From Epiperipatus broadwayi (lineage: Eukaryota; Onychophora; Udeonychophora; Euonychophora; Peripatidae), in NCBI GenBank assembly GCA_028023455.1, contig JAQFVV010012507.1, positions 3,828,901 to 3,892,900 on the forward strand: DNA of 64,000 bases. Direction: 5' to 3'. The translations under genes and the position numbers were made by a program. The notes under the pieces were generated by a model. That model had not been told where the DNA came from. It saw only the letters and a program-made list of their open reading frames with translations, and did not search any database. Of this stretch, positions 11,339-23,522 are shown piece after piece; position 1 is the stretch's first letter, and each line of letters starts with the position of its first letter.

Positions 11339-12398
11339 GATTAAAATTTACAAATATTATGATTTTTTGGTACTAATAGTATAAATTTGCTTATAGAGGA
11401 ATTAAATAAGTTGAATGGCTTGAAATGGACTATTGAAAAAGAACAGGACAATAAGATTAACTATTTAGATTTAATGATCACAAGAGATAACAGTATATTA
11501 AATTATAAACTAATAATTAAGCCACTGCAAAAAAGAGGATATATAAATTGTAAATCAAAAGTACCAATGATGCATAAGATGGCAAGTTTTAAATCTTTTT
11601 TGTTTCGGAATGAAAAATTATGTCATTACCAAAGTGATAAACTAAAAAATATTGAGATATTTGCCAAGAAATTGCTTGATGTTGGTTATAAAATGGAACA
11701 AATAAACAATACTTTATGTCAATTTAAAAAAAATTATTATAATTTAAAAGAAATGAAGATTAATAGTAAAAAATGGATATCTATTCCATTTATTTCAAAT
11801 CCACAAGTAAAATTTTTTAAGGATTTATATAAGAATGTGTTTAATGTTTCATTCTACGTTCCAAACAATATTAATAAATTAGTCAATAATTCTAAGGATG
11901 TCATACCTGTCAAGCAAAAAAGTAATGTCATATATCAAATTTTTTGTGATTGTATGCTATCATATATAGGTGAATCTAGGTGCAGTATTGAGAAAAGATT
12001 GAAGGAACATGAATTGTTATATAAGCGTGTAAAAAATAAAAATAATGGTGATTTAATATCTCCTTCAGTTTTCTTTGATCACGAAAAAACATGTAAATAT
12101 AAATTTAAATTTGAAAATGTGAAAATTCTTCATGAAGAGAGAAACCATAGTAAAAGAAAAATTAAAGAGGCAATTTTTATAAACAGGAATAAAATGCATT
12201 TAATAAATCGACAAGCTTCTAACATTAAAATACGAGATTCGTGGAATTTGAATTGATGACGTTTGCTTCCACTTTTGGTTTTTGAATTTAATGGCAGTTG
12301 AGGCAGGTTAGAAAGTAACCGAAAGTACTTCTGCGGATTTAAAGATTGTTTGTAATTGTTTGTAAACCGTTAAAAATATTATTTCAATTATAATTACA
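11339..12398 (+). mobile_element. PLE-A 5'-truncated copy, plus strand (pseudo-LTR)
   Basis: From 11371 to about 12398 the sequence is an almost exact direct repeat of 13921-14950, the end of the long plus copy. The open frame 11387-12256 covers the RT thumb (WTIEKEQDNKINYLDLMI) and the whole GIY-YIG endonuclease (IYQIFCDCMLSYIGES) without a frameshift. Its start lies inside the domain, so it is a truncated protein. The first 30 bases (11339-11370) are a shortened version of the segment around the catalytic YVDD box, which is deleted. Confidence 0.85.
12293..12336 (+). ncRNA. Hammerhead-like motif, PLE-A (copy 3)
   Basis: In the 3' region of the truncated plus copy. Identical in layout to 14849-14892. 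Confidence 0.4.
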
Positions 12399-12450
12399 AT
12401 ATTGTTTTTAATTAACGGATATTTTATTTATTTTACATATACTGAACAAA

Positions 12451-14812
12451 ATGGATTCAAGTAATTTTAGAAAACAGTGGATCATTAAGGAATGGTGGAG
12501 ACAATGTAAAAAGATTATTAAGCTGAACTGCAAACTTCATTTTTTCAAGAATTGTAAAGTTTTTCAGGTATTCCCGAATTGTTGTAGCATAAAGTTGAAC
12601 AGTTGTATAAATTTAATACCAAAATGTTTGGATAAATTAAAATTGATTATTTTAAATAATATTATTAAATGTTGTAAAAAGGAACTTTTTGAGATTCGTA
12701 AATATTTGAAAGCAATTAAACATTTAATAATTTTAAATGAATGGTGTGCTTGGAACGAATATAAAATTATTTGTGAAAATGGATTTAAAGTAATTGAACG
12801 TAAATTATATAACAAATTTGAGAAAAAAGTTGATTTTTTATTTAATAAGCGATATCCACATGCTTATAATGATTTAAACTTTGTTAATTTATCAAATAAT
12901 AGGATACATTTAATTCAGAAATACGTTTTAAGTCATGGAGCTAAATACGTTGGTGGTAATTGGAATGATTATAATTTGGAACTAATTGCAGCTGTTCAAA
13001 ATTCATTTGAAATGATTCCTGGTAATGATAATTTTGCTGATGATATTATTAAGAAAATTAATTGCAATAAATTTGATACAATATCTTATGATAAATCATG
13101 GCACTTACCTATTTCGGAATTTAAACAGAAATTGAAGATTGATAATATGATTTGTTTGAAAGAGGACAAAGGTTTGCATATGTGCTTGTTGATGAAATGT
13201 CAATATATTAATAAAATTAAAATGCAAATGGACAAACTTGGTTTCTTTTTGATTGAAGATTATAATATGGATGGTCAAAGAATAAAGTTTATTAACAATA
13301 TTTTAAAAAGTGCTAAAAATAAAGTTTTAAATAATAATGTATACTATATGATATATCCTTCTTGTGCTATATGTCCTCGTATTTTTGCAAATATAAAATT
13401 ACATAAAGAAGGTAATCCTTTGTGAGTTATGATAGATTTTGGTGGTTCCTTCATATATCAGACTTCTAAATATATTGGTAAACTTTTACAAGATTTTTTA
13501 GGATTTGGGGATAATACTATTGCTTCATCATTTGACTTTGTAAATAGTATTAAAAATTTGATGATTGATGAAAATGATGTTATTGCTTCATTGGATGTTA
13601 CAGAAATGTATGGATCTATTGATAGAATGAATTCCATAAAAATAATTGAACATGCATTAAAAAGTAAAAATATTTGTAAATATACAATAAAATTTATCAT
13701 TGATTCTTTACAATTTTTTATTGATAACATTGTTGCATCTTTTGAAGGTCAATATTATAAAATGTCTAAAGGTTGGCCTATGGGATTGCCTGTAGTTGCA
13801 CAAGTTTGCAATTTCGTTTTATCTACATATGAGAGTAGTATTTTAAATATGTGTATTTTTGGAGATATTAAAATTTACAAAAGATATGTGGATGATGTTT
13901 TTTTTTTTTATTTGTGGAAATACTAATAGTATAAATTTGCTTATAGAGGAATTAAATAAGTTGAATGGCTTGAAATGGACTATTGAAAAAGAACAGGACA
14001 ATAAGATTAACTATTTAGATTTAATGATCACAAGAGATAACAGTATATTAAATTATAAACTAATAATTAAGCCACTGCAAAAAAGAGGATATATAAATTG
14101 TAAATCAAAAGTACCAATGATGCATAAGATGGCAAGTTTTAAATCTTTTTTGTTTTGGAATGAAAAATTATGTCGTTACCAAAGTGATAAACTGAAAAAT
14201 ATTGAGATATTTGCCAAGGAATTGCTTGATGTTGGTTATAAAATGGAACAAATAAACAATACTTTATGTCAATTTAAAAAAAATTATAATAATTTAAAGG
14301 AAATGAAGATTAATAGTAAAAAATGGATATCTATTCCATTTATTTCAAATCCACAAGTGAAATTTTTTAAGGATTTATATAAGAATGTGTTTAATGTTTC
14401 ATTCTACGTTCCAAACAATATTAATAAATTAGTCAATAATTCTAAGGATGTCATACCTGTCAAGCAAAAAAGTAATGTCATATATCAAATTTTTTGTGAT
14501 TGTATGCTATCATATATAGGTGAATCTAGGTGCAGTATTGAGAAAAGATTGAAGGAACATGAATTGTTATATAAGCGTGTAAAAAATAAAAATAATGGTG
14601 ATTTAATATCTCCTTCAGTTTTCTTTGATCACGAAAAAACATGTAAATATAAATTTAAATTTAATTTTGAAAATGTGAAAATTCTTCATGAAGAGAGAAA
14701 CCATAGTAAAAGAAAAATTAAAGAGGCAATTTTTATAAACAGGAATAAAATGCATTTAATAAATCGACAAGCTTCTAATATTAAAATACGAGATTCGTGG
14801 AATTTGAATTGA
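12451..14812 (+). pseudogene. PLE-A reverse transcriptase/GIY-YIG endonuclease, two lesions
   Basis: The frame opens with MDSSNFRKQW at 12451 and covers an N-terminal region of about 150 residues. Next come the segment FVNLSNNRIHLIQKYVLS, the RT fingers, the palm (IASLDVTEMYGSID, SKGWPMGLPVVAQ) and an intact YVDD at about 13887. It ends with the thumb and the GIY-YIG domain to 14812. Lesions: a TGA at 13423-13425, where the minus copy has CAA (Gln), and a frameshift in an expanded T-run at about 13900-13910, just after YVDD. Without these the product would be about 785 residues. The catalytic motif is intact, and the minus copy differs by only a few residues, so this family was probably active recently. 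Confidence 0.85.
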
Positions 14813-14848
14813 TGACGTTTGCTTCCGCTTTTGGTTTTTGAATTCAAT

Positions 14849-14892
14849 GGCAGTTGAGGCAGGTTAGAAAGTAACCGAAAGTACTTCTGCAG
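14849..14892 (+). ncRNA. Hammerhead-like motif, PLE-A (copy 4)
   Basis: Seen: GCAG (14850-14853), TTGAGGCA, a perfect 5-bp stem GGTTA/TAACC with loop GAAAG (14862-14876), GAAA (14877-14880), then GTACTT and CTGC (14887-14890), which pairs with GCAG. Known: a hammerhead has stem I, CUGANGA, stem II, GAAA, stem III, UH and stem I again, and PLE pseudo-LTRs are reported to carry such motifs. Deviations: the first core box is TTGAGGCA, with C3 replaced and one extra base, and AGTACT after GAA is a palindrome that could form stem III only between two molecules or units. Activity is uncertain. Confidence 0.4.
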
Positions 14893-15463
14893 ATTTTAAG
14901 ATTGTTTGTAATTGTTTATAAACCGTTAAAAATATTATTTCAATTATAATTATATATATATTTATTTATATTTATACTATGTGATAAAAGTAAAAAAAAA
15001 ACTATTAAGTTATTCTTGGAAGCCTAGCCATCTAATAAAATTCATAAATATATCATATAATAGAGAAAATGTTATAATGGACCAACTTGTAAAAAGTACA
15101 TTCATGGTCGTTGCAATATCACTCATTTTTAATCTCCTTAGACTATCACTCACACATAAAAGATTAAACTTAATTAGCGTAATATTTATAGATGAGTGTA
15201 AAAGTTAAAATGTTTGTTACACTATAATCAAATACACACAATTTCAAATATATTTGTGCAATTTCTTTTTAATTGTAATTATCCATGGCCCATAATTATT
15301 TTCTTAGATGAGATAAATCTCATTGATCAATATCTCAATAATGTTTAATTATGACGATATATATATATATATATATTAATTTTTCCCATCAATATATATA
15401 TATATATATATAATAAAATAATATAACATTACAATATTTGCTAAAAAAAAACTTAATTTTATT

Positions 15464-15701
15464 AAAATTCTTCCACAACCATAATTTCAAGCTTTTCAAG
15501 TGAAATTCAATTAAACATATCACCTATATTTACCAAACAAAATAGCTTTCCCATCATTCACTTCAAAACCAACTTACTTTAATATCAATGATGTCTTCTT
15601 GAGATTGTTGGCCATTGATTCAAAATAAAATTATCATCAAAGTTTCAATTTACAACTGAAAAGAAGAGTAATAGATGATATAATGGTTGTGGAAGAATTT
15701 T
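15464..15701. repeat. MITE-like inverted repeat, relative of 2717-2863
   Basis: AAAATTCTTCCACAACCATAA at 15464-15484 recurs as its complement at about 15680-15701 with one mismatch. Inside, CTTTTCAAGTGAAATTCAAT near 15492 matches the arm of the 2717-2863 element. No protein is encoded. Confidence 0.65.
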
Positions 15702-16456
15702 AGTAAAGTTTAAATTTTTTGACTAGTTTCATAATTTTATATAAATTTTTATTTTATTTATTACTAATATAGCATTGGGCAGTGTTTTTTACATATATGT
15801 GTGTATGTCAAAATTTACATATGCATTGTTTTTTAAATATCTTTCAACTTATTTTAAAAAATATATGCAACTCAATTTGATCTTCTACCACAGTACCATT
15901 TCAACTTAGATACTTTTTTGCTCAGTTTAATTTCAATAATCATACCTTATCTATTATGTAATAGTGTAAAACATTTGAATTATATGTTTCTCTTATCTGA
16001 TATGATAAATATTTATGCATTCTATAATAAAGTTTAAAAGTGTGTAATTTATTAAATGTAAAAATAATAATTACATTTTATATTAATAATTCAAAGTATT
16101 ACCTTTGAGAAAAAATAAATATAACATATTGCAATGATCAATAATTTTTTGTATTTAGTAAGACTGATTCTCTATTATTTTTAATCTGAAGTGTCTAACA
16201 GTCTCCTTTAATATAATTATAAACTATTTCAATCCTAAACAAAAACTTTCTAAATCTGAATATTCTTTCTGAATAATTCAAATTTGTTGAGTCAAATGAT
16301 ATTGTAATGGAATCTATATATTTCAGCTAAGCATGATTGCTTTAAATATCTATTGTTTGTCTTTTTTTTTAAGATTACAAAATTATCTCATCCATTGCAA
16401 AAAGAAAGACTGAAATTTTATTGCAGTACTCTTTGTTATCACAGAAGAAAGTAAAG

Positions 16457-16458
<2 letters not shown>

Positions 16459-16510
<52 letters not shown>
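16459..16510. repeat. (AT)n microsatellite
   Basis: About 50 bases of pure alternating A/T, just right of PLE-B's 3' neighbourhood. Confidence 0.95.
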
Positions 16511-16515
<5 letters not shown>

Positions 16516-16729
16516 GTATTTATAATAAGAAAAATATATATGTACATATGAATGGAAATAAGTGTTGATGTAAAATATTTTTGTATTATGTTTATAATTG
16601 TGTTGGTTATAGATCTGAAGAAGATTACTGGGGCAATTAAAACCATTATTGAAAAAGTAAATTGTAATGCATTTTAGAAGTAATAAAAAAGTGATTAACA
16701 TTTATATTCGTTGAGTTAAGCAAAGCAAA

Positions 16730-18890
16730 AAAATAAAAGATTAGATATGTCATATTTATAGCAACTCAAGTTTATTTAGTGTTCATGATATCAGTCAGTC
16801 ATTACTTTAATATTTAAATATATTTCATTTTATTCAAATTTACTTAAATAATCCATTTTTTGAAAAAATATACATGACACTTTTTTATTTATAGTATAGT
16901 GATCCTTTGTGATTATCCAAGCTTCTTTGATTTTGTGTTTTCTGTCCAATCTTTCTATACATACAATTCCACCCATTGTTAAATCAAACTTATGGCCTGA
17001 TTTTTGTTTATGATCCAATAGAGAAGTGAATAATATTATTGACTTCTTTAAGTCATATTATATAAATATCTGTACTGGGATAGTTTAGTTGATAAAATAG
17101 CATGTGATTTTGTAAATAATTCGGTGTGCTGACTCCAAGGGTAATTTATCTTTGAAATTGTTTATAAGTCTATTTAGAAATGGGAGAGTTCAAAAACTTA
17201 CATTATATGTGTTCTTTTTAATTTTTTATCAAATTTTTAAAACTTAAGGAATCTCAAATTTTCATGTTTTATTCTATACAAAAAACTTCTCAATCCAGCA
17301 ATATTTATGTGTCGTTGTGGTTAATGACTTGGTATGCATTGCTCCAGTTTTAAAATCATTTATTCAATGGATTGGCATTTCACTCCATACATGGGTCCAA
17401 AAATTTAATGTATTATCTTCTCTTTCCATAGCCCAGATTAATGAAAACACTTGTTCTAATCCCTGGCATAAATTTGTAACTTATATTTCCATTCAACAAA
17501 TTAATGTATCATCAACATACCTAATGTAAATTGTGTTCAGGATTTATTATAAACGTTTTGTAATTATAGCCTTTTCGAATTTTGTGAGAAACAAGTTGCA
17601 TATAATGATTCTAATGGGGAGAACAATTGACCATCCATGATCCATCTGATATTTCTCATTTGCTACTGCTATAATAGCTTCATCCACTTATTTCAGGAGT
17701 TCAATAATAAGTTATTTTTTGTCAGAATCAGAGGCTATGTTTTGCAGTAATTCATTAATTATTTGTATGGATTTAAATCTTGGTACTGAACCATATAATT
17801 TTTTAAGAAATGTTATTTTATATTTAGCATCCATTTTCCTGTTTTTAATGCTCTTCCGATCTATGAATTCATACAACAATTTTAGCATGTACTTTCTAAA
17901 TGCTATGTTTTCTATCAACCAGTTAGTGATTGTCTTAGCAGCTTTGTAAAAAATATGATCCCCAAAATCTATTATAAACTGTAATGGATAATTATGTTTG
18001 TGTAACTTAATGTTTGCAAAAATTATCAGTGGAATCGGAACTGAGTAATACATTCTTAGATAATTTAACTTTGTATACAGTTTAGCACAATATTATCTCA
18101 AAAGCAATGATATAAACTTTCATATATTTCAAGTTATAACATTTTATTTTTGTAAATTATAAACTATGGATTTGCATATTCAATTTTTACAAATAATCTC
18201 TTTTATTTATCCAAATTAGCCAATTGTCTTTGTCTTCTTTTAAGCAAATATTTTTTTATATACTTCCTTATTTTATTTATATTTTTAGGCTATGCATATT
18301 TGCACTTTTTTGGTAATGAATTCAATATTTTCAGTTCCCTCAATTATTCTATCTTTCGGAATTGTTTTCAAATTTGATTTGTACATCAGCTATTATCACC
18401 ATTTTGGGATTCTCTCTGGTCCCATCTATAAATTTAGAACCATTTTCTAAAAATTTTCTTTATTGTTTCTAGCACATGGGAGTTGGATAAGTTGATCCAA
18501 TTATTTTTCAATCTCTAACTTCCAGCCTAAATTAATTCATGAGAAATTGCAACTTTCTATAATATCTTTCCTTCCATTTTAAAGCAATCTATCTGTACTT
18601 CATATCATTTTTTTCTGGAACCCAGTAATTTCTATTTATCAACTTTTTCTATATATATCTACTTTAAATCAACCTTGGACACTTTTGGTTTATTGATCTC
18701 AATAACACTTTTTTTAAACTTATTTAATATTTTCTCTAATTGAATTATTACTTTGTCAATATATACATTGCACCATTTTGGAAAAATTTCAAATTTGTAA
18801 GCATTTTAGCAAAAATTTTAATCTTTCTTGTTTTCTAGACAATTTATTATGAATTTTAAATGCAGTTTTTTTTTTATAAGCAAAAAGACT
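16730..18890 (-). pseudogene. PLE-B reverse transcriptase/GIY-YIG endonuclease relic
   Basis: A diverged relative of PLE-A on the minus strand. Seen: IFANIKLHKHNYPLQFIIDFGD (18053-17712 frame) matching the PLE-A RT block; KYQMDHGWSIVLPI near 17680-17610; an intact-looking YVDD in IRYVDDTLIC at about 17505-17525; and the endonuclease tail LDHKQKSGHKFDL...KHKIKEAWI at 17018-16830. That tail aligns with FFDHEKTCKYKF...KRKIKEAIF of PLE-A. The frames are broken by many stops and indels. The part beyond 18100 is presumably the N-terminal region, but I can only place it by position. Confidence 0.75.
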
Positions 18891-18896
18891 GCTGCT

Positions 18897-19070
18897 ATGC
18901 TATAAATAAAAAAGATTCATGTATACTTCTTTAAAAAAATGTATTATTTAAATAAATTTGAATAAAATGGAATATATTTAAATATTAAAATAACAACTGA
19001 CAGAATGTAAATGTTGTGAACACTAATTAAATGTAAGTTGCTATGAATGTATCATATATAAGTTGAAATC
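18897..19070 (+). mobile_element. Inverted 3' fragment of PLE-B
   Basis: The plus strand here repeats, as reverse complement, the 3' end of PLE-B (16730-16860). The frame reads FFKKMYYLNKFE then stop, against FFQKMDYLSKFE in PLE-B. The following non-coding bases share AATATATTTAAATATTAAA, GAACACTAA and GTTGCTAT. It faces PLE-B head to head, the same configuration as PLE-A and PLE-E. Confidence 0.7.
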
Positions 19071-19448
19071 ATGTTAATCATGAATAAAATTAAACTTAAA
19101 GTTTAAATTATATAAAAGTCTATCTTTTCTGCCAAAATGTACATAACCTTTAAATAATATTATGGTAATCCAGAAAATAGAGAAATATTTTTTGATTTAC
19201 CAACAAATAGTAGTTGTACTGCCCTCTATCTGCCATGTTCAATATGTTTTACAGTAAGAAAATAAACCATTTCTTACCCTATTTTAAATCCTTTTTATTT
19301 AGAGTTATCCAAAACAATAACTGCTAGAGAGCAAACTTAAACCAATCTATATATTTTTTGTAAATTGATTTTTAAATAACTGATATTAAGTTTATAAAAC
19401 AGAAATATCTCACTCATTTTTAAAACTCTAGAATAAATAAACTCAAGT

Positions 19449-19694
19449 CATATATGTAATGTTAAATAATGTTTTTAATATTGAATAAATATAATGTCAT
19501 GTGAAATTTATCAAGTCTATTTTAAATAATAATTGAACTGCCATTTAGCTGCAAATTGTCCATTTTCTTATTGTAAAAGTTATTGGACATGGCAGCTAGA
19601 GGACAGTTCAATTATTATTTAAAATAAACTTGAGAAATTTCACATGACACTATATTACTTTAATATTAAAATATTATTTAATATTACATATACA
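19449..19694. mobile_element. 246-bp palindromic MITE
   Basis: Left arm about 19451-19563 and right arm about 19584-19693 are reverse complements with scattered mismatches. Shared blocks include TATATGTAAT, TGTCATGTGAAATTT, TATTTTAAATAATAATTGAAC and the GAACTGCC/GGCAGCT region. The loop is only about 20 bp. A partial relative lies at about 19215-19290 (ACTGCCCTCTATCTGCCATG). No coding capacity. Confidence 0.75.
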
Positions 19695-20149
19695 CATGTT
19701 TGAATGAAGGCTTCCATGGTCAGCTGATATTAAAATAATGTTACTTAGGATTATCTAGATCACACTTGTCATTAATCAGGTAAGAAATGTTATTTATAAA
19801 CTACTATAGAGACCCTTCAAATAATAACTGTATAGAATACATTTAAAAGTATATTTAGTAAAATTAAAAATAGAAATATTTAAAATAAGAAAGTGATAAT
19901 AGATGAATGATCTGATATAAGCCTAAGAAATATTCTGATTAATGGATTTTAAAAATATTTTTTAATAATATAGCATTACATTTGTTGATACAGTTTGGTT
20001 ACTTAAAAATATCAATGGCCTAGTTAGGACTGAATTGTTTGAAATATTTGTCTTGTGATAAATATTTTAATTGCTGCAATGTGTTGCTTTATTTTATTAT
20101 CATATTTATATTTATTGGCATTAATGTGATGAATTATATAAAATTCTTC

Positions 20150-22480
20150 ACAATCTTCACATGAAACTCAATATTTTTATACTATCTATATGGCTTGGAT
20201 ATGTAAATGTTACATTTTTTGTCAGGCACCACAATAAGTCATGTGACTTTTTCCCACACATAAATAATACCAATCATTGTATTAAAATCACAATAAAAAG
20301 AGAGACTGATTTGAAGTACTCATTACAAAAACAGAATGATTTTTTGCCGTTTATTTTTTTAGGGAAAAAATACACACAAACAAAAAGATATTAATGATTT
20401 CATTTCATCATCACTTCATTCAGATATTGCAAATAAATATACATAAAAATATATAAGAAATAGAAGTAGTAAATTGATGGCTAATAATTTCAATAAAAGA
20501 ATAATAAATAAACTCTTAGCCCAGATCCAAAACAAAAATAATTAAAAAAACAAAAGAAATAAAAAACAGTAGCTCTTTATATAAAATAACTATAGGCATG
20601 ATTGGACATTTTCAAAATGCTATGTTATAAAACTATATGTACTTCTTATCTAAAAGTTAGTAACATTATAATCATACCTGAGGAGTTAATCTCTTTTGAC
20701 ATCCAAGAAATTTATAAAATCTTATATGGAATTTGTGGATCTTTTATATGATTTAAGTAGAGTAACATGCTACAGTAAAGAAACATTTATAACCATAAAG
20801 AGCTACCTCTTGATGTTATGCATATTTATTACAATATAGATTTTTAATCATCAATATCTTATTCAAATGTGTTATACCATCAAAATTATTTAAAAAATCA
20901 GACAGTATCAAGAAATGGCCTGAACCATCTCAATTATTAAAAATTTTAAGTTCATTATTCAATGCCCATTCATTATGTATCAGAGTATCTATCTACCATC
21001 ATAGATTTTCCTTTACTTTTTTTAATTTTGTTATTTTTGATTTTATTGAATAGACTTCTTAATATTGGTCTATGTTTTATTGTAATGCCTCCTTACAATG
21101 GTTTTTAAAATAACATTTCTTATTCAGTTTATATAAAATGGGGTACCATTAAAACATCAATATAATTGGGCTGTTAATTGCATTTGAATAAACTCAGATA
21201 TATACATATATAATTTTAATTCCACTTCATTATTTATTTGCAATAACTTTGCATACACATCTTAGCATGCCTGCTGAAATGTGTTATTTTTTTTTATTAG
21301 TTTTCTGCTTCAGTGAATTTTCACTTGCAAAGCAACATAATCATAATTTTAATTATAGTGATTGGCAATGAAAGTGCACTAAAACAGAAACCTGATGTAA
21401 GAAGCATAACATCCCAAATATATATTTCTCCTTATATAGCAATATATTGAATATAAAGAAAAAAGAAGACTTGAACCAAGTTTGTACCAGTTATAGTCTC
21501 AGAAAATGGTAGCTTTGAAAGGTTTGAAATTAAAAAATGATAGACCAACATTGAGTAGACAAGAACCATGTAGATAAAAATTGAGAATGATTATGTAACA
21601 ATAGGTTATAATAAAAAAAATACTGAAAAAATTTTAAATAATAAAGACACAAATAATAGAAAAATAATGTAAAGCTTGTAAATAATGATATGAAATGTGT
21701 TTCAGTACCATATTCCATAGCTTTATATAAGACCCTCAAAGAAAAGTTACCTGACGATATTAAGGAAGAATTAAAAACAATTAAAAATTTTTTGAGAAAA
21801 TTAAATATAATGCTAAAAGGATTGCTCATATATATGTTGGTTAACTTTCCTTATGCAAATTAAATTATAAGCACTAGGAATGCTAAATAAAAAAAGCTCA
21901 AGTGTAAAATTTTATTATAATCTTATGCAAAACCACTTTCAATATCTTGGCCTTGATATCATCATATTCATAGCAATGACTGGTGTATAAAAGGATGGTA
22001 TAATATAAATGAATACAAATGATGTGCATACCCACTTTTTAAAGAGAGGGAAAGGGGATTTTTTTTATTTATAGAGTTCGGATTATTAGCGATGCGCCAT
22101 GTCTCCTTTATTTTCCGCTTAGAATCATTTCTCTCGATGCACAAATAAATTAAGAATGGCTAATTAAATTATAGTGATCATTGCAATATGATATGTATAG
22201 GTCAGTCAGAAAAGACTACAAATGAAAGACACAAAAACCATCTCAGGGCAAATTTTTAAAAAAGATGTAAAAAAAAACACATTCATTTTTTAAATACTGG
22301 TTATAAAATGAGTAGTGAGAAAAATATTCAAATAATAAAATTTATTAAAAATTATAAAGAAAGATAATATTATAAAACTTTATATAGTCAGAAAAATATA
22401 AATAAATGTATAAATATAGTGAAAGATTAAGTATATTAGGTGACTAATGGTCATTAATGAATGATCGGAAACATTAGAAG
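20150..22480 (+). pseudogene. PLE-C reverse transcriptase/GIY-YIG endonuclease relic
   Basis: Three spaced plus-strand segments look like one decayed PLE. At 20161-20394 WLGYVNVTFFVRHHNKS is a damaged form of the RT catalytic region (expected YVDDTF), followed by HINNTNHCIKITIKRET and KKYTQTKRY, which match the thumb pattern of PLE-E. At about 21690-21830 VPYSIALYKTLKEKLPDD resembles the linker. At about 22165-22380 HCNMICIGQSEKTTNERHKNH is a GIY-YIG start, close to the usual YIGQT...R..EH. The roughly 1.3 kb between the first two has no clear coding content. Both catalytic Asp residues are lost. Confidence 0.65.
22441..22480 (+). ncRNA. Decayed hammerhead-like motif, PLE-C 3' end
   Basis: Just after the endonuclease relic, GACTAATGG is followed by the stem TCATT (22451-22455)/AATGA (22460-22464) with loop AATG, then TCGGAAAC. 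It has the same order as a hammerhead core (CUGAUGA, stem II, GAAAC) but with core changes. Position relative to the endonuclease matches PLE-A. Confidence 0.3.
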
Positions 22481-23444
22481 TGAAGTTAAAATATCATTTT
22501 TTGTAAATTTAATTTGTACACTGCAAAATTAGAAAGTAATAAGTTAACGTCATTTATAAATCTTTATATATTTTAATATATGAATAGTGTTTATTGGATG
22601 GAAATGGTAACAGAATATTTATGTGATTATTAAAAAGAGACACTTTTATTAAATTTCTATGCAGAATGAAAACTGATTTGATGTTTTAAATGAAATTTAT
22701 CTTTAAGTACTTTATTAGAAGCTATATTTAAGATTGATTAATATTTTAAATACGTATACATAACGTGTAATAAACTAAAATTAAAATATTTAAATATTAT
22801 ATTTATAAAGTATACAAAATTAAAATTAAAACTTTAATTACATATTATATATATATGTGTGTGTGTGTGGCATATTAGGGTTGCAAAAAAATTATATTAG
22901 CTAATAAAAAAATAAGAGGGGGTACTACAGTAATATGGTGGATTCTTTAACAAAAACCTGTTGCCTACAGCTATCAAGATAAGTTATTTACTTTTAATTA
23001 TAGCTAAATTTAATTTCCAGTTATAAATCATTTTTCTAATAAAAATAAATTTAAAGATCTAAATCAATATCAATATTATTATCACGATTTTAGCAATGAT
23101 TCTTTCCAGAAAAAAAATCTCCTAGATTTAATCCAGTTTTCTTTTTATAACTTTTCTTCTCAACATCACTTTAGCAACTACTATTTTATCCATATCATAT
23201 GTAGTCTCTCTCTATCTCTTTACAACCTATTACAATTCAATTAAATATTTCTGTTATCTATTTATTATCTCTTTAAAATGATGTCCAGATAAACTTCAGC
23301 TTTTTCAAATTTTTATCATTGTTAATAACACTTGATTGGTCTTTCATCTATATATTTTGTTTTTGATCTCACTTCAATAATTCCTCAATGTTTTAAATAA
23401 TAACTAAACCATCTTGTATATTGTAATGGAATTAGGGTATTTCT

Positions 23445-23522
<78 letters not shown>

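Larger units (their letters stand above)
12416..14950 (+). mobile_element. PLE-A long copy, plus strand
   Basis: Starts just after the 3' region of the truncated copy and ends in an AT-rich tract at about 14950. It lacks the TTAA insertion. Together with the upstream copy it forms a unit flanked by direct repeats of about 1.03 kb. The whole 11.34-14.95 kb array is an inverted counterpart of 7.4-11.34 kb. Confidence 0.85.
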
